Of a stretch of DNA of 6,247 nucleotides, positions 1 to 6,183 are shown piece by piece (position 1 is the first letter of the stretch; each line of letters starts with the position of its first letter). The notes under the pieces were generated by a model. The model had not been told where the DNA came from. It saw nothing but the letters and a program-made list of their open reading frames with translations, and did no database searches. The position numbers and the translations under genes were made by a program. This DNA is from Lentisalinibacter sp037382365 (GTDB taxonomy: Bacteria; Pseudomonadota; Gammaproteobacteria; Steroidobacterales; Woeseiaceae): assembly GCA_037382365.1 (NCBI GenBank), contig JARRPZ010000142.1:1-6247 (forward strand). Reading direction: 5' to 3'.

Positions 1-296
1 TACGCGAAGAACGGGTGATACCGCTCGAGGAGGCGATCCGGCGGCTGACGAGTCTCCCGGCCGAGAACCTGAAGATCGTGGACCGAGGTGTCCTGAAGGC
101 CGGCAATTACGCGGATGTCGTGGTCTTCGATCCGGCAACGGTAACCGACCATGCGACCTTCGAGGAGCCGCACCGGTATTCGACCGGCGTGGAGCACGTG
201 ATCGTCAACGGCGTCCCCGTGCTGGTGGATGGGGAGCACACCGGGGCGACGCCGGGCCGATTCCTGAAAGGGCCGGGATACAGACGCGCGGACTGA
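1..296 (+). CDS. N-acyl-D-amino-acid deacylase (D-aminoacylase), 3' end only
   Basis: This is the C-terminal part of an amidohydrolase-superfamily enzyme that hydrolyses N-acyl-D-amino acids to the free D-amino acid plus a carboxylate. The reading frame is open from the window edge (the first two bases finish a codon) and ends at TGA 294-296, giving about 97 visible residues. The visible part matches the family's C-terminal pattern: PLEEAIRRLTSLPAENL, then DRGVLKAGNYADVVVFDP, then ATFEEPHRYSTGVEHVIVNG, and finally DGEHTGATPGRFLKGPG. These segments belong to the small beta domain and last helices. The metal-binding and catalytic residues lie upstream, outside the window, so activity cannot be judged. 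A GTG at 15 is not the start, because the family similarity (REERVIPLEEA) continues through it to the edge. The gene converges on the DgcN-like gene, whose expected substrate class (D-amino acids) matches. Individual members differ in preference (D-Glu, D-Asp, general); specificity is not readable here. Confidence 0.9.
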   Translation, partial: REERVIPLEEAIRRLTSLPAENLKIVDRGVLKAGNYADVVVFDPATVTDHATFEEPHRYSTGVEHVIVNGVPVLVDGEHTGATPGRFLKGPGYRRAD

Positions 297-319
297 GATC
301 TTCCTGCGGGGTGCAGGCG

Positions 320-339
320 GGCCGCGGCTGGGCGCGGCC
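320..339. terminator. GC-rich hairpin between convergent genes, candidate bidirectional terminator
   Basis: A perfect 7-bp stem, GGCCGCG (320-326) with CGCGGCC (333-339), encloses the 6-base loop GCTGGG. It lies 24 bases past the deacylase stop and 20 bases past the stop of the leftward operon. An overlapping alternative pairing exists between GCGGGC (317-322) and GCCCGC (344-349). There is no clear T-run on either side, so it is not a textbook intrinsic terminator. The position between convergent genes is the main argument for it. Confidence 0.4.
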
Positions 340-358
340 TCTCGCCCGCGATGCGTGC

Positions 359-1387
359 TCAGCCGATCTTCTCGAGGATGAAGTCGACTATCGTCGCACA
401 GCCATCGATGAGAGGATCCACTGCCGGCACGCCATGCTCTTCGCTCACTTTGCGTAGAAGACGCTCGCGCTCTCCCGCCGCCAGCATTGACATGTTCATC
501 GAGATGCCGACGCAGCGCGCCGCCGGATTGGTCCGGCGCGCAAGGCGCTCGTTGAGCGCGATTGCGTCGCCGACGGAAGGCAGACGGAATTCCGGCCAGC
601 CGCAGACGGTCTCACGCGTAGCGTCGTGGCAGAGCACGAAGCCGTCCGGCTGGGAGCCGTGCAGCAGCCCCAGGCTCACGCCGGAATAGGCGGGATGGAA
701 CAGCGAGCCCTGGCCCTCGATGACGTCCCAGTGATCCGGGTCGTTGTCCGGCGACAGCACCTCGGCGGCACCCGCCAGGAAGTCGGCGACGACGCAATCG
801 ATCGGCATGCCTTCGCCGGCGATGATGATGCCGGTCTGCCCCGTGGCCCGGAAAGTGGAAGTCATGCCTGCGGCACGGAATGCTTCGTGCAACGCGAGCG
901 CCGTGTATTTCTTGCCGATGGCGCAGTCGGTTCCGACGGTCAGCACGCGCTTCCCGGTCCGCTTCCTGCCGGTTCCCACCGGCAGTCCGGCCGGCGGTGT
1001 CCGCACGTCGATCAGGCGCACTCCGGCGGCTTGCGCGGCGGTGACCAGGCCGTCGTTGTCCGTCAGGCGCGTATGCAGCCCGCTGACGATGTCGAGCCCC
1101 GCGACGGCAGCGCCCTGCATGACCTCCCACCAGGAGGCCGGGATCCCGCCCCCGGGCGGCGCCACGCCGATGACCAGGCTACCGGCGCCGCGTCGTGCGG
1201 CCTCGTCCGCATCGAGATCCGGGACGCCGAGGTCCACGGCCTCGGGCGAGAACCGGAGCTGGCCGACCACATCGTCGGGCCGCCAGTGGGCGATACCGAG
1301 GCCGGTCTTCGCGAAGGTCGGGTCCTTCTCGTCGCCTACCAGCACCAGGTAGGGCTTCCTCAGTTCGACGCGGTTGATGAGCGACAT
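359..1387 (-). CDS. dgcN: DUF1611-family protein, likely D-amino-acid (D-glutamate) N-acetyltransferase DgcN
   Basis: This 342-residue protein covers both the N-terminal and C-terminal DUF1611 domains, which is full family length. Family members called DgcN N-acetylate D-glutamate with acetyl-CoA; the partner DgcA then epimerises N-acetyl-D-glutamate to the L form. The N-terminal domain starts with ELRKPYLVLVGD and contains KTGLGIAHWRPDDVVGQ. The C-terminal domain has a P-loop-like VGTDCAIGKKYTALAL (about residues 151-166), then ATGQTGIII (about 181-189) and DVIEGQGSLFHP (about 221-232). The start at 1387 was chosen because the conserved family sequence begins a few residues after it. A start at 1453 would add 22 unlike residues and overlap the upstream membrane gene by 53 bp. 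The chosen start lies 13 bp after the DUF819 stop and lacks a clear Shine-Dalgarno, suggesting translational coupling. It is the last gene of the operon. The family assignment is firm; the exact substrate is inferred. Confidence 0.87.
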   Translation of the reverse strand: MSLINRVELRKPYLVLVGDEKDPTFAKTGLGIAHWRPDDVVGQLRFSPEAVDLGVPDLDADEAARRGAGSLVIGVAPPGGGIPASWWEVMQGAAVAGLDIVSGLHTRLTDNDGLVTAAQAAGVRLIDVRTPPAGLPVGTGRKRTGKRVLTVGTDCAIGKKYTALALHEAFRAAGMTSTFRATGQTGIIIAGEGMPIDCVVADFLAGAAEVLSPDNDPDHWDVIEGQGSLFHPAYSGVSLGLLHGSQPDGFVLCHDATRETVCGWPEFRLPSVGDAIALNERLARRTNPAARCVGISMNMSMLAAGERERLLRKVSEEHGVPAVDPLIDGCATIVDFILEKIG

Positions 1388-1400
1388 GAGGGTAGTGGTA

Positions 1401-2549
1401 TTACAGCCCGAGGACGGCCGCAAGCCCGACACCGATAAAGGTGCCGACGGCATAACCGAGCATCCCGACCAGGATGCCAGGCGCCACCAGTGCCTGCCAG
1501 CCTTTGCTGGCCGCCAGCGCAGCGGCCGGCGCCGGTCCCAGTATGCAGGCGTTCGAGGCGATCATGACCTCGGCCAGGTCGAGCCGGAGGAGGCGGCCTG
1601 CCAGCACGAGCAGCACGAGATGGACGGCCACCATGACCATGATGAACAGCAGTATCGGGAACGCGGCGCCCATCACGTCCGCCAGGTTGGCGCCGGCACC
1701 GATGCAGACGAAGAAGATGTACATGAACAGGGTGCCGAATTCGAAGTCGGCACTCACGCGGCGCACCAGCGGCTTGCCGATATTGGCGACGACCAGGGCG
1801 AGGGTGGTGACCACCAGGATATAGAGCGATTCGATGTCGAAAAGACGGGTCAGCAGGCCGCTGACCGCGCAGATCGCCAGGCTGAGCGCGAGCCCGTTCA
1901 CTGCACCGGGGAGGTCGAAAGGGCCGGGCATCCCGTCTCCGGGCAGCTGCCCGCCATCGACGGGGGCGGTCCCCGGCTCCTCCATGTGCTTCGACGGCAT
2001 CGCCAGACGGACGAAGTGCAGGGCCGGCAGCAGCATCAGGGCGAGCAGGAACAGCACGGCGCCGGCGGCGTCCGCCGAGAGCCCGGCCACATAGATGGAG
2101 GAATCCTTGATGCCCAGCGCTTCGGCGGTCGCCACGAAGTTCAGCGAACCGCCGATGTAGCTGGCGACGATGGTGCCGGCTATGCGGGACTCGAACTCCC
2201 CCATGTCGATAACGGCGGCACCGACGAATGCGCCGAGGACGGTAGCCACCGCGGCGACAGCGAATGCCACCAGCATGGGACCCGATTCCCGGTAGATGGT
2301 CCGCAGATCGGCCCGCAGCAGCAGCAGAGGAATGGCCAGAGGCACGAGGTAGCCGGCGACGGTACCGTAGAGCGGCGCCGCGTGAGGAATCACCCCCAGG
2401 TTCGCCAGTGCCATCGCCGCGGCGAGGAGCACGAGCGGGCCGCCGAGCTTCCGGCCCCAGGCCGTACGCTCGGCCCACATGCCGAACGCCACGACGGCCA
2501 CGACGGCCGCGCTCAGGGCGAACGTCCGCTCCGGGCCGATCAGCGGCAT
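1401..2549 (-). CDS. DUF819 (YjcL-type) integral membrane protein, putative transporter
   Basis: This 382-residue, very hydrophobic protein has about ten likely membrane segments, arranged as two halves around a polar loop at about residues 183-213 (KHMEEPGTAPVDGG region). Family-like stretches are YLVPLAIPLLLLRADL (about 67-82), SYIGGSLNFVATAEALG (about 130-146), GTLFMYIFFVCIGAGANL (about 272-289) and, near the C-terminus, NACILGPAPAAALAASKGW (about 333-351) followed by PGILVGMLGYAVGTFIG. The two glycine-rich stretches fall at equivalent places in each half, as in transporters with inverted repeats. The start MPLIGPERTFAL agrees with the usual start of the family. DUF819 proteins have no firmly established substrate that I know of. 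Position between a TonB-dependent receptor and a DgcN-like enzyme suggests inner-membrane transport of a D-amino acid, its N-acyl derivative or a small peptide; that is inference. No Shine-Dalgarno is seen; a strong hairpin sits directly before the ATG. Confidence 0.88.
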   Translation of the reverse strand: MPLIGPERTFALSAAVVAVVAFGMWAERTAWGRKLGGPLVLLAAAMALANLGVIPHAAPLYGTVAGYLVPLAIPLLLLRADLRTIYRESGPMLVAFAVAAVATVLGAFVGAAVIDMGEFESRIAGTIVASYIGGSLNFVATAEALGIKDSSIYVAGLSADAAGAVLFLLALMLLPALHFVRLAMPSKHMEEPGTAPVDGGQLPGDGMPGPFDLPGAVNGLALSLAICAVSGLLTRLFDIESLYILVVTTLALVVANIGKPLVRRVSADFEFGTLFMYIFFVCIGAGANLADVMGAAFPILLFIMVMVAVHLVLLVLAGRLLRLDLAEVMIASNACILGPAPAAALAASKGWQALVAPGILVGMLGYAVGTFIGVGLAAVLGL

Positions 2550-2567
2550 GGGCCCGTTACCGGGCCC
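2550..2567 (-). repeat. All-GC hairpin with GUAA (GNRA) tetraloop in the receptor-DUF819 spacer
   Basis: On the transcribed (-) strand the spacer reads CCC, then GGGCCCG, GTAA, CGGGCCC and directly the ATG of the DUF819 gene. The seven pairs are all G-C and perfect, and the GUAA loop fits the stable GNRA class. The structure leaves no room for a ribosome-binding site and would be opened by ribosomes finishing the receptor gene, whose stop is three bases upstream. Roles could be translational coupling, dampening of the downstream genes or protection of an mRNA end. The structure is read directly from the sequence; its function is inferred. Confidence 0.6.
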
Positions 2568-2570
2568 GGG

Positions 2571-4874
2571 TCAGAAGCGGGCGCCAACGGACAGGCCGAA
2601 CGTCCGGGGCCGGATGATGCCGAGTCCGGCGAGGCCGGCCGGCAGCGCACCGGGCGCCTGGACGTCGTTGACGCCTTCCTCGTCCGACAGATTGTTGCCG
2701 TAGAGCTCGATGGACCAGGAACCGAAGTCGACGCCCGCACGCGCGTTCACCGTCGTGTACGACTCGGCTTCGCGGAGGCTCCCGTCCGCCCGGCGATTCG
2801 AGAAACCGGCGTTGCGGTCGTCCACGTAGCCGACGTTGCCGCCCACGTAGGCCATGGCGTCGCCCATCACGCTCCACGTGTATTCGCCATTCAGTCCGAA
2901 ACTCCATTCGGGCACGTAGGGCAGCGGGTCGCCGTCCAACCCACCGACGACCGGGTCCGTGTCCTCGGTGAGATAGGCGTCGGTATAGGCACTGGTGAAC
3001 GACAGCGTGAGGCCATCGACGGGACGCAGCGTCGCCGCCAGTTCGACGCCCTTGCTCTCGGCGGTACCGCCGTTGGCGTTCAGGCCGACGCCGTTGACGA
3101 CGGCGAGCAGCTGTACGTCCTCCCAGTCGAGGAAATAGGCGGCGACGTCCAGGGTCAGGATGCCTCCCGCCAGCGCGTCCGCCTTGAAACCGACCTCGTA
3201 ATTCGTCAGCGAGTCCGAGTCGTAGGAGCCCGGCGTACCGGGAGGTGCGCCCGTCGGGATGATGTTGGGACCGCCCGGCCGGTAGCCGGTCGCGATGCGT
3301 GCATACACCGACATGTCGTCGCTGATCTCGTAGCGGGGCGAGAACGACCACGTGAACGGACTCTCGGAGGAACTGGCGTCCTCGAAATTGACCGGGCCGC
3401 CGAGCAGGGCACCCTGCAGTGTCTGGCTCGCATCCTGGTCGTTCTCACTGGCGCGGGCCCCGAAAGACAGCTCGAAGCGCGGCGTCAGATGCCACGTGGC
3501 GTTCGCGAACAACGCCATTTCCTCGTAGTTGGATACGACAGCGGCCTCGACCAGCGTGGGAATGTCCCCGGCGGGTACGTCCGTCCCGGCCTCGACCGCC
3601 AGTATCCGCTGGGGATCAATGGCCGAATCCTCGTCCGTGTAATAGAAGCCGAGCAGCCATTCGAAGGTGTCGCTGTCATCGGAGACCAGCCGGAATTCCT
3701 GGGTGAATTTGTCGGTGCTCGTGACCTGGTCCTGTACGGCGCTGAGTGGCCGCGCGACGGGGTCGCCGAAGAACAGCGTCGCTACCGATGCCAGGGGTGC
3801 TCCCGCGAGTTGCGTATTGGCCGCGACGTCCAGCCGGAAATCGTGCTCGAAGGTGCTGTAGCTGGTGACCGACTGCAGCGCCATGCCGCCGAAGTCCCAG
3901 TCCAGTGTCGCGCTGTAGAGCCGGTACTCGATGTCGGCGTAATCCCCGTGGTAACGGGAACGCACCATGCCCCCTTCCGCCGGCTCGAGCGTCACGGGGT
4001 CGGCGTCGACGATATTCGAGGAATCGCTCTCGATATTCTGTGCCAGTGCCATCAGGTCGAGCGATACGTCGTCCGTGATGTCGAACGCCGCCATGACCCG
4101 GCCGCCGAAGACGTCCACGGCATTGATGTCGTCCTCGACACGCGTCCCGTCCACGACGTTCACGGCCGGGTCGGTGAGACTCGGGATCGGATTGTTGCCG
4201 ATGGAATCGATGAAGCCGTCGTCGTAGCGATAGAATCCGCTTGCCCGGATGGCAATCCGGTCGGAGACGGGCACGTTTACGAGGCCGGTGAAGGAGTAAC
4301 CCGTGCCTCCGTCGTCGACACTCTCCACCGATAACCGGCCCCGGGCTTCGAACGCGTCCGGGTTCGGATCGTTCATCACGTACTTCATCACGCCGCCGAG
4401 TGAGCTCGCGCCGTAGAGCGTGCCCTGGGGTCCGCGCAGGACCTCGATGCGGCCGACGTCGAAGGTGTCGAAGTTGCCGGAGAGCACGGCCGCGTTGGCC
4501 AGGCCGCTGCTCGACCCGAACGGAACGTCATTGACATAGACGCCGATGGTGCTGGCCACGCCCCCCGTATTGATGCCGCGGAGGGTGATGCGATTGACGC
4601 CGGGCGTGCTGGTCTCGAGGCTGAACCCGGGGATCAGCGCGACGAAGTCCTCGAAGCTGTCCGCCCGCAGTCGCTCGAGCATCTCGCCGGACAGGACCGT
4701 GATCGACATCGGGATTTCACCGAGCGTCTCGGTTCGCTTCTGGGCGGTGACGATGATTTCCTCGAGCGTCCCCCCGCCCTGCTGGGCGCTGGCCGGGATG
4801 GCGGTCGTCATGCCGAGAGCGGCGAGGACGGCCGGGCCGACGGCCGTCGCGATGAAGCTGGTTGGTCTGCGCAT
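2571..4874 (-). CDS. TonB-dependent outer-membrane receptor
   Basis: This 767-residue protein is complete. It imports a ligand through the outer membrane using energy from TonB-ExbB-ExbD, none of which is encoded here. A signal peptide covers residues 1-30, with likely cleavage after IPASA. The mature N-terminus leads straight to LEEIIVTAQKR (37-47, TonB-box region), so there is no signalling (STN) domain. The plug domain runs from about 50 to 175, with ITLRGIN (96-102), VYVNDVP (112-118) and RGPQGTLYG (147-155). The remainder is the 22-strand-type barrel, including TNYEVGFKADAL (about 553-564) and DVAAYFLDWEDVQL, and it ends in the expected aromatic residue (FGLSVGARF). It is the first gene of the leftward operon with DUF819 and the DgcN-like gene. 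The ligand cannot be read from the sequence; the neighbours suggest D-amino-acid-containing peptides or N-acyl amino acids, while the PchR-like regulator would also fit a siderophore. The start has a weak upstream GGGTAAG. Confidence 0.95.
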   Translation of the reverse strand: MRRPTSFIATAVGPAVLAALGMTTAIPASAQQGGGTLEEIIVTAQKRTETLGEIPMSITVLSGEMLERLRADSFEDFVALIPGFSLETSTPGVNRITLRGINTGGVASTIGVYVNDVPFGSSSGLANAAVLSGNFDTFDVGRIEVLRGPQGTLYGASSLGGVMKYVMNDPNPDAFEARGRLSVESVDDGGTGYSFTGLVNVPVSDRIAIRASGFYRYDDGFIDSIGNNPIPSLTDPAVNVVDGTRVEDDINAVDVFGGRVMAAFDITDDVSLDLMALAQNIESDSSNIVDADPVTLEPAEGGMVRSRYHGDYADIEYRLYSATLDWDFGGMALQSVTSYSTFEHDFRLDVAANTQLAGAPLASVATLFFGDPVARPLSAVQDQVTSTDKFTQEFRLVSDDSDTFEWLLGFYYTDEDSAIDPQRILAVEAGTDVPAGDIPTLVEAAVVSNYEEMALFANATWHLTPRFELSFGARASENDQDASQTLQGALLGGPVNFEDASSSESPFTWSFSPRYEISDDMSVYARIATGYRPGGPNIIPTGAPPGTPGSYDSDSLTNYEVGFKADALAGGILTLDVAAYFLDWEDVQLLAVVNGVGLNANGGTAESKGVELAATLRPVDGLTLSFTSAYTDAYLTEDTDPVVGGLDGDPLPYVPEWSFGLNGEYTWSVMGDAMAYVGGNVGYVDDRNAGFSNRRADGSLREAESYTTVNARAGVDFGSWSIELYGNNLSDEEGVNDVQAPGALPAGLAGLGIIRPRTFGLSVGARF

Positions 4875-4902
4875 GTTCTTACCCGTCGGTGACTGCTTAG
4901 CC

Positions 4903-4922
4903 GGATGGCCCCCCTTGCATCC
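4903..4922 (-). repeat. Short inverted repeat in receptor leader
   Basis: GGATG (4903-4907) and CATCC (4918-4922) form a 5-bp stem around a C-rich (G-rich on the transcribed strand) 10-base loop, upstream of the receptor start codon. Together with the larger inverted repeat at 4923-4958 it would make the leader mRNA structured. The stem is weak by itself, so this is a low-confidence element. Confidence 0.25.
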
Positions 4923-4958
4923 CTGTCGGTGGGAGCGACCTGCCGATGGTACCGACAG
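4923..4958 (-). repeat. 8-bp inverted repeat in receptor upstream region
   Basis: CTGTCGGT (4923-4930) and ACCGACAG (4951-4958) are perfect inverted copies separated by 20 bases. GTCGGT occurs once more at 4885-4890, just before the receptor start. The loop contains TGCCGATGG (4941-4949), which is also found in the divergent region at 6073-6081. It lies between the proposed receptor promoter and the ATG, so it could act as an mRNA leader stem or as a protein-binding palindrome; the sequence does not decide. Confidence 0.4.
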
Positions 4959-4969
4959 CGCTCGGCGAA

Positions 4970-4998
4970 GTATTAGTCAGATACGGTTGGAAAATATG
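4970..4998 (-). promoter_or_regulatory. Candidate promoter of the receptor-DUF819-dgcN operon
   Basis: On the (-) strand TAATAC (4970-4975) resembles a -10 box. It lies in the only AT-rich patch of the 142-bp gap between the regulator stop and the receptor ATG. No good -35 hexamer is seen at the usual distance; that position (about 4993-4998) is occupied by the shared 19-bp element. A weak -35 overlapped by a putative operator is typical of activator-dependent promoters. The leader would be roughly 90 bases long. Confidence 0.4.
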
Positions 4999-5009
4999 CA
5001 GAAACGGCA
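4991..5009 (-). promoter_or_regulatory. Shared 19-bp element, candidate operator (copy 1, upstream of receptor)
   Basis: The (-) strand reads TGCCGttTCTGCATATTtT, pointing toward the receptor gene. It matches the copy at 6090-6108 at 16 of 19 positions, including ten consecutive bases. It ends 15 bases before the proposed -10 box and so overlaps the -35 position. The obvious candidate binder is the AraC-family regulator encoded next to it. The match is seen directly; the binder is inferred. Confidence 0.5.
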
Positions 5010-5016
5010 CGCTGAC

Positions 5017-6060
5017 TCAGTGCCTGCGTGAACTGCGCCATTCCCGGGGCGTGCAGCCGCAGGCGCGCCGGAAGGCACGCGAGAACGCCGACGGGTCTTC
5101 GTAGCCGACGATGCTGCCTATCTCGGCGATGCTGTGCCTGTTCTCCGCGAGCAGGAAGCGGGCCGCCTCGATCCGCTTCTCTATGCAGTACTGCATGAGG
5201 GTGGTGCCGTTCACGGCCTTGAAGCCGCTCTTCAGCCGGGTCTCCGAGATACCGAGTTGTTTCGCCAGCGTCGGGATGGCGGGAGGATTCGCATACTCCA
5301 TGCCGAGGATGCGCCGCGCCTGGCGGATCTTCTCCCGGAAAGGCCGGTTGAGATCCAGCGCCTTGCGATCCGGCAGCGTCCGGCTCGACTTGAGGATCTG
5401 CATGCCGATGCAGAGCAGTTCGTCGAATTTGGCCGTCATCCACTTGCCGAGCAGGGATCCCTCCACCGGCAGCTGGAAGCAGGACCAGATCGCATCGCCG
5501 TGGACGTCGTCCAGAAAGAATACGCGCTGGCGAGGGCGGGTGTGAGTGCCATCCAGCATCTCCTGCAGCCAGTCCGGATAGTCCTCCGGCGTCTCGGCCA
5601 GCCGCGCCATCAGGCTAGACAGCGTGGTGTGGATCGCGACATGGCGGATCTGGACGTCGGGCTTCGGTACCCGATAGGTGGTCTCGGTGCGCGGTATCAC
5701 CGAGCAGAGGAGTGCCGGTCCGAGATCGTGGATGTTCTTCCGCTGGCCGAGGAACTCGGAGCGCTTGACCGAGGAGACGAACTGGAACGTGATGAGGTCG
5801 CACATCGTGTTTCGGATCGCCACGGGCTCGTGCAGGACGGCCTCGTTGATCTCGATGATGCGGTCACCGTCGATACGGTAGCAGAGCAGGCCCGCCACAC
5901 CGATCGGTTTCGGCGCGTGGATGAATTCGCCGTCGGGAGCGGATTCGAAAGCGGTGAGCCGCCGGGCGTGGCGGAACAGGGCCTCGAGCCGGGTGCGTGA
6001 CAGATCCGCGGGATCGAACTCCCGGCTGACCTCGACCATGTACTCGTCGCCGTAATGCAT
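5017..6060 (-). CDS. AraC-family transcriptional regulator, PchR-like DNA-binding domain
   Basis: This 347-residue regulator has a ligand-sensing N-terminal region (about residues 1-230) that resembles nothing I can name. The C-terminal AraC-type domain carries two helix-turn-helix motifs. The first is PTLAKQLGISETRLKSGFKA (about 263-282). The second is IAEIGSIVGYEDPSAFSRAF (about 311-330), followed by the signature CGCTPREWR. The SETRLKSGFK stretch is typical of the PchR-like branch, whose members often control nearby TonB-dependent receptor genes. The start at 6060 (MHYGDEYMVEV) is preferred over 6168 because the extra 36 residues look non-coding in style and would span the likely promoter; 6039 (MVEVSREF) is an equally possible start. 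No good Shine-Dalgarno is visible for either. It lies upstream of the receptor operon in the same direction and probably controls it, with an N-acyl or D-amino-acid compound, or an iron chelate, as possible effector. Confidence 0.9.
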   Translation of the reverse strand: MHYGDEYMVEVSREFDPADLSRTRLEALFRHARRLTAFESAPDGEFIHAPKPIGVAGLLCYRIDGDRIIEINEAVLHEPVAIRNTMCDLITFQFVSSVKRSEFLGQRKNIHDLGPALLCSVIPRTETTYRVPKPDVQIRHVAIHTTLSSLMARLAETPEDYPDWLQEMLDGTHTRPRQRVFFLDDVHGDAIWSCFQLPVEGSLLGKWMTAKFDELLCIGMQILKSSRTLPDRKALDLNRPFREKIRQARRILGMEYANPPAIPTLAKQLGISETRLKSGFKAVNGTTLMQYCIEKRIEAARFLLAENRHSIAEIGSIVGYEDPSAFSRAFRRACGCTPREWRSSRRH

Positions 6061-6089
6061 CCGTCGCTGGGTTGCCGATGGGCGTGGGC

Positions 6090-6108
6090 TGCCGACTCTG
6101 CATATTAT
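6090..6108 (+). promoter_or_regulatory. Shared 19-bp element, candidate operator (copy 2, divergent region)
   Basis: The (+) strand reads TGCCGacTCTGCATATTaT, pointing toward the gene at 6184 and away from the regulator gene. It overlaps the proposed -10 box of the regulator (6104-6109), a position where binding would block its transcription. A further TGCCGA lies 17 bp upstream (6073-6078), giving a tandem arrangement as expected for AraC-type sites that use two helix-turn-helix motifs. Autoregulation is inferred. Confidence 0.5.
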
Positions 6109-6133
6109 GGTGGCGAAACGGCCTAACCCGCAA
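6104..6133 (-). promoter_or_regulatory. Candidate promoter of the AraC-family regulator gene
   Basis: On the (-) strand TTGCGG (6128-6133) and CATAAT (6104-6109) are separated by 18 bp. The -10 differs from consensus at one base and the -35 keeps the important TTG. Transcription would start near 6097, about 35 bases before the start codon at 6060. This supports the shorter protein, since a start at 6168 would lie upstream of the promoter. Confidence 0.4.
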
Positions 6134-6147
6134 TCGGCCGGTGGGGC

Positions 6148-6153
6148 TATGAT
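6148..6153 (+). promoter_or_regulatory. Candidate -10 box for the rightward gene at 6184
   Basis: TATGAT differs from the consensus at one base and lies 30 bases before the ATG. No convincing -35 hexamer is found 16-18 bp upstream, so the promoter, if real, would be weak or activator-dependent. Confidence 0.25.
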
Positions 6154-6183
6154 CTCCGGCCACACCATCGTTGGGGAACGCCG

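Noticed and set aside
626..1438. A 270-codon (+) strand reading frame opposite the DgcN-like gene
   Set aside because: Again it lies antisense to a clearly recognisable gene and has no recognisable domain or ribosome-binding site.
1388..1453. N-terminal extension of the DgcN-like protein to an ATG at 1453
   Set aside because: It would add 22 residues before the conserved family start and overlap the membrane gene by 53 bp; the ATG at 1387 fits the family and the operon spacing better.
1360..2478. A 372-codon (-) strand frame overlapping the DUF819 gene
   Set aside because: Its translation is arginine- and glycine-rich without a pattern, while the overlapping frame encodes a full-length DUF819 membrane protein.
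1374..4334. A 986-codon open reading frame on the (+) strand opposite the DUF819 and receptor genes
   Set aside because: It runs exactly in codon register with both genes on the opposite strand, where a stop appears only if the genes use TTA, CTA or TCA. These codons are rare in this GC-rich genome, and the frame ends precisely at a TTA leucine codon of the receptor. Its translation is rich in R, D, G, H, E and Q with no domain I recognise, so it is a composition artefact.
4991..5009. Sigma-54 promoter reading of the TGCCG...TGCA element
   Set aside because: The required GG and GC dinucleotides at -24 and -12 are not at the right distance; the element lacks the GG.
5134..6000. A 288-codon (+) strand frame opposite the AraC-family gene
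   Set aside because: It is a shadow of the regulator gene, lacks a recognisable domain and shows low-complexity charged composition.
6061..6168. N-terminal extension of the AraC-family protein to an ATG at 6168
   Set aside because: The 36 extra residues show no family resemblance, cover the likely regulator promoter and the shared 19-bp element, and would leave only 15 bases before the divergent gene.
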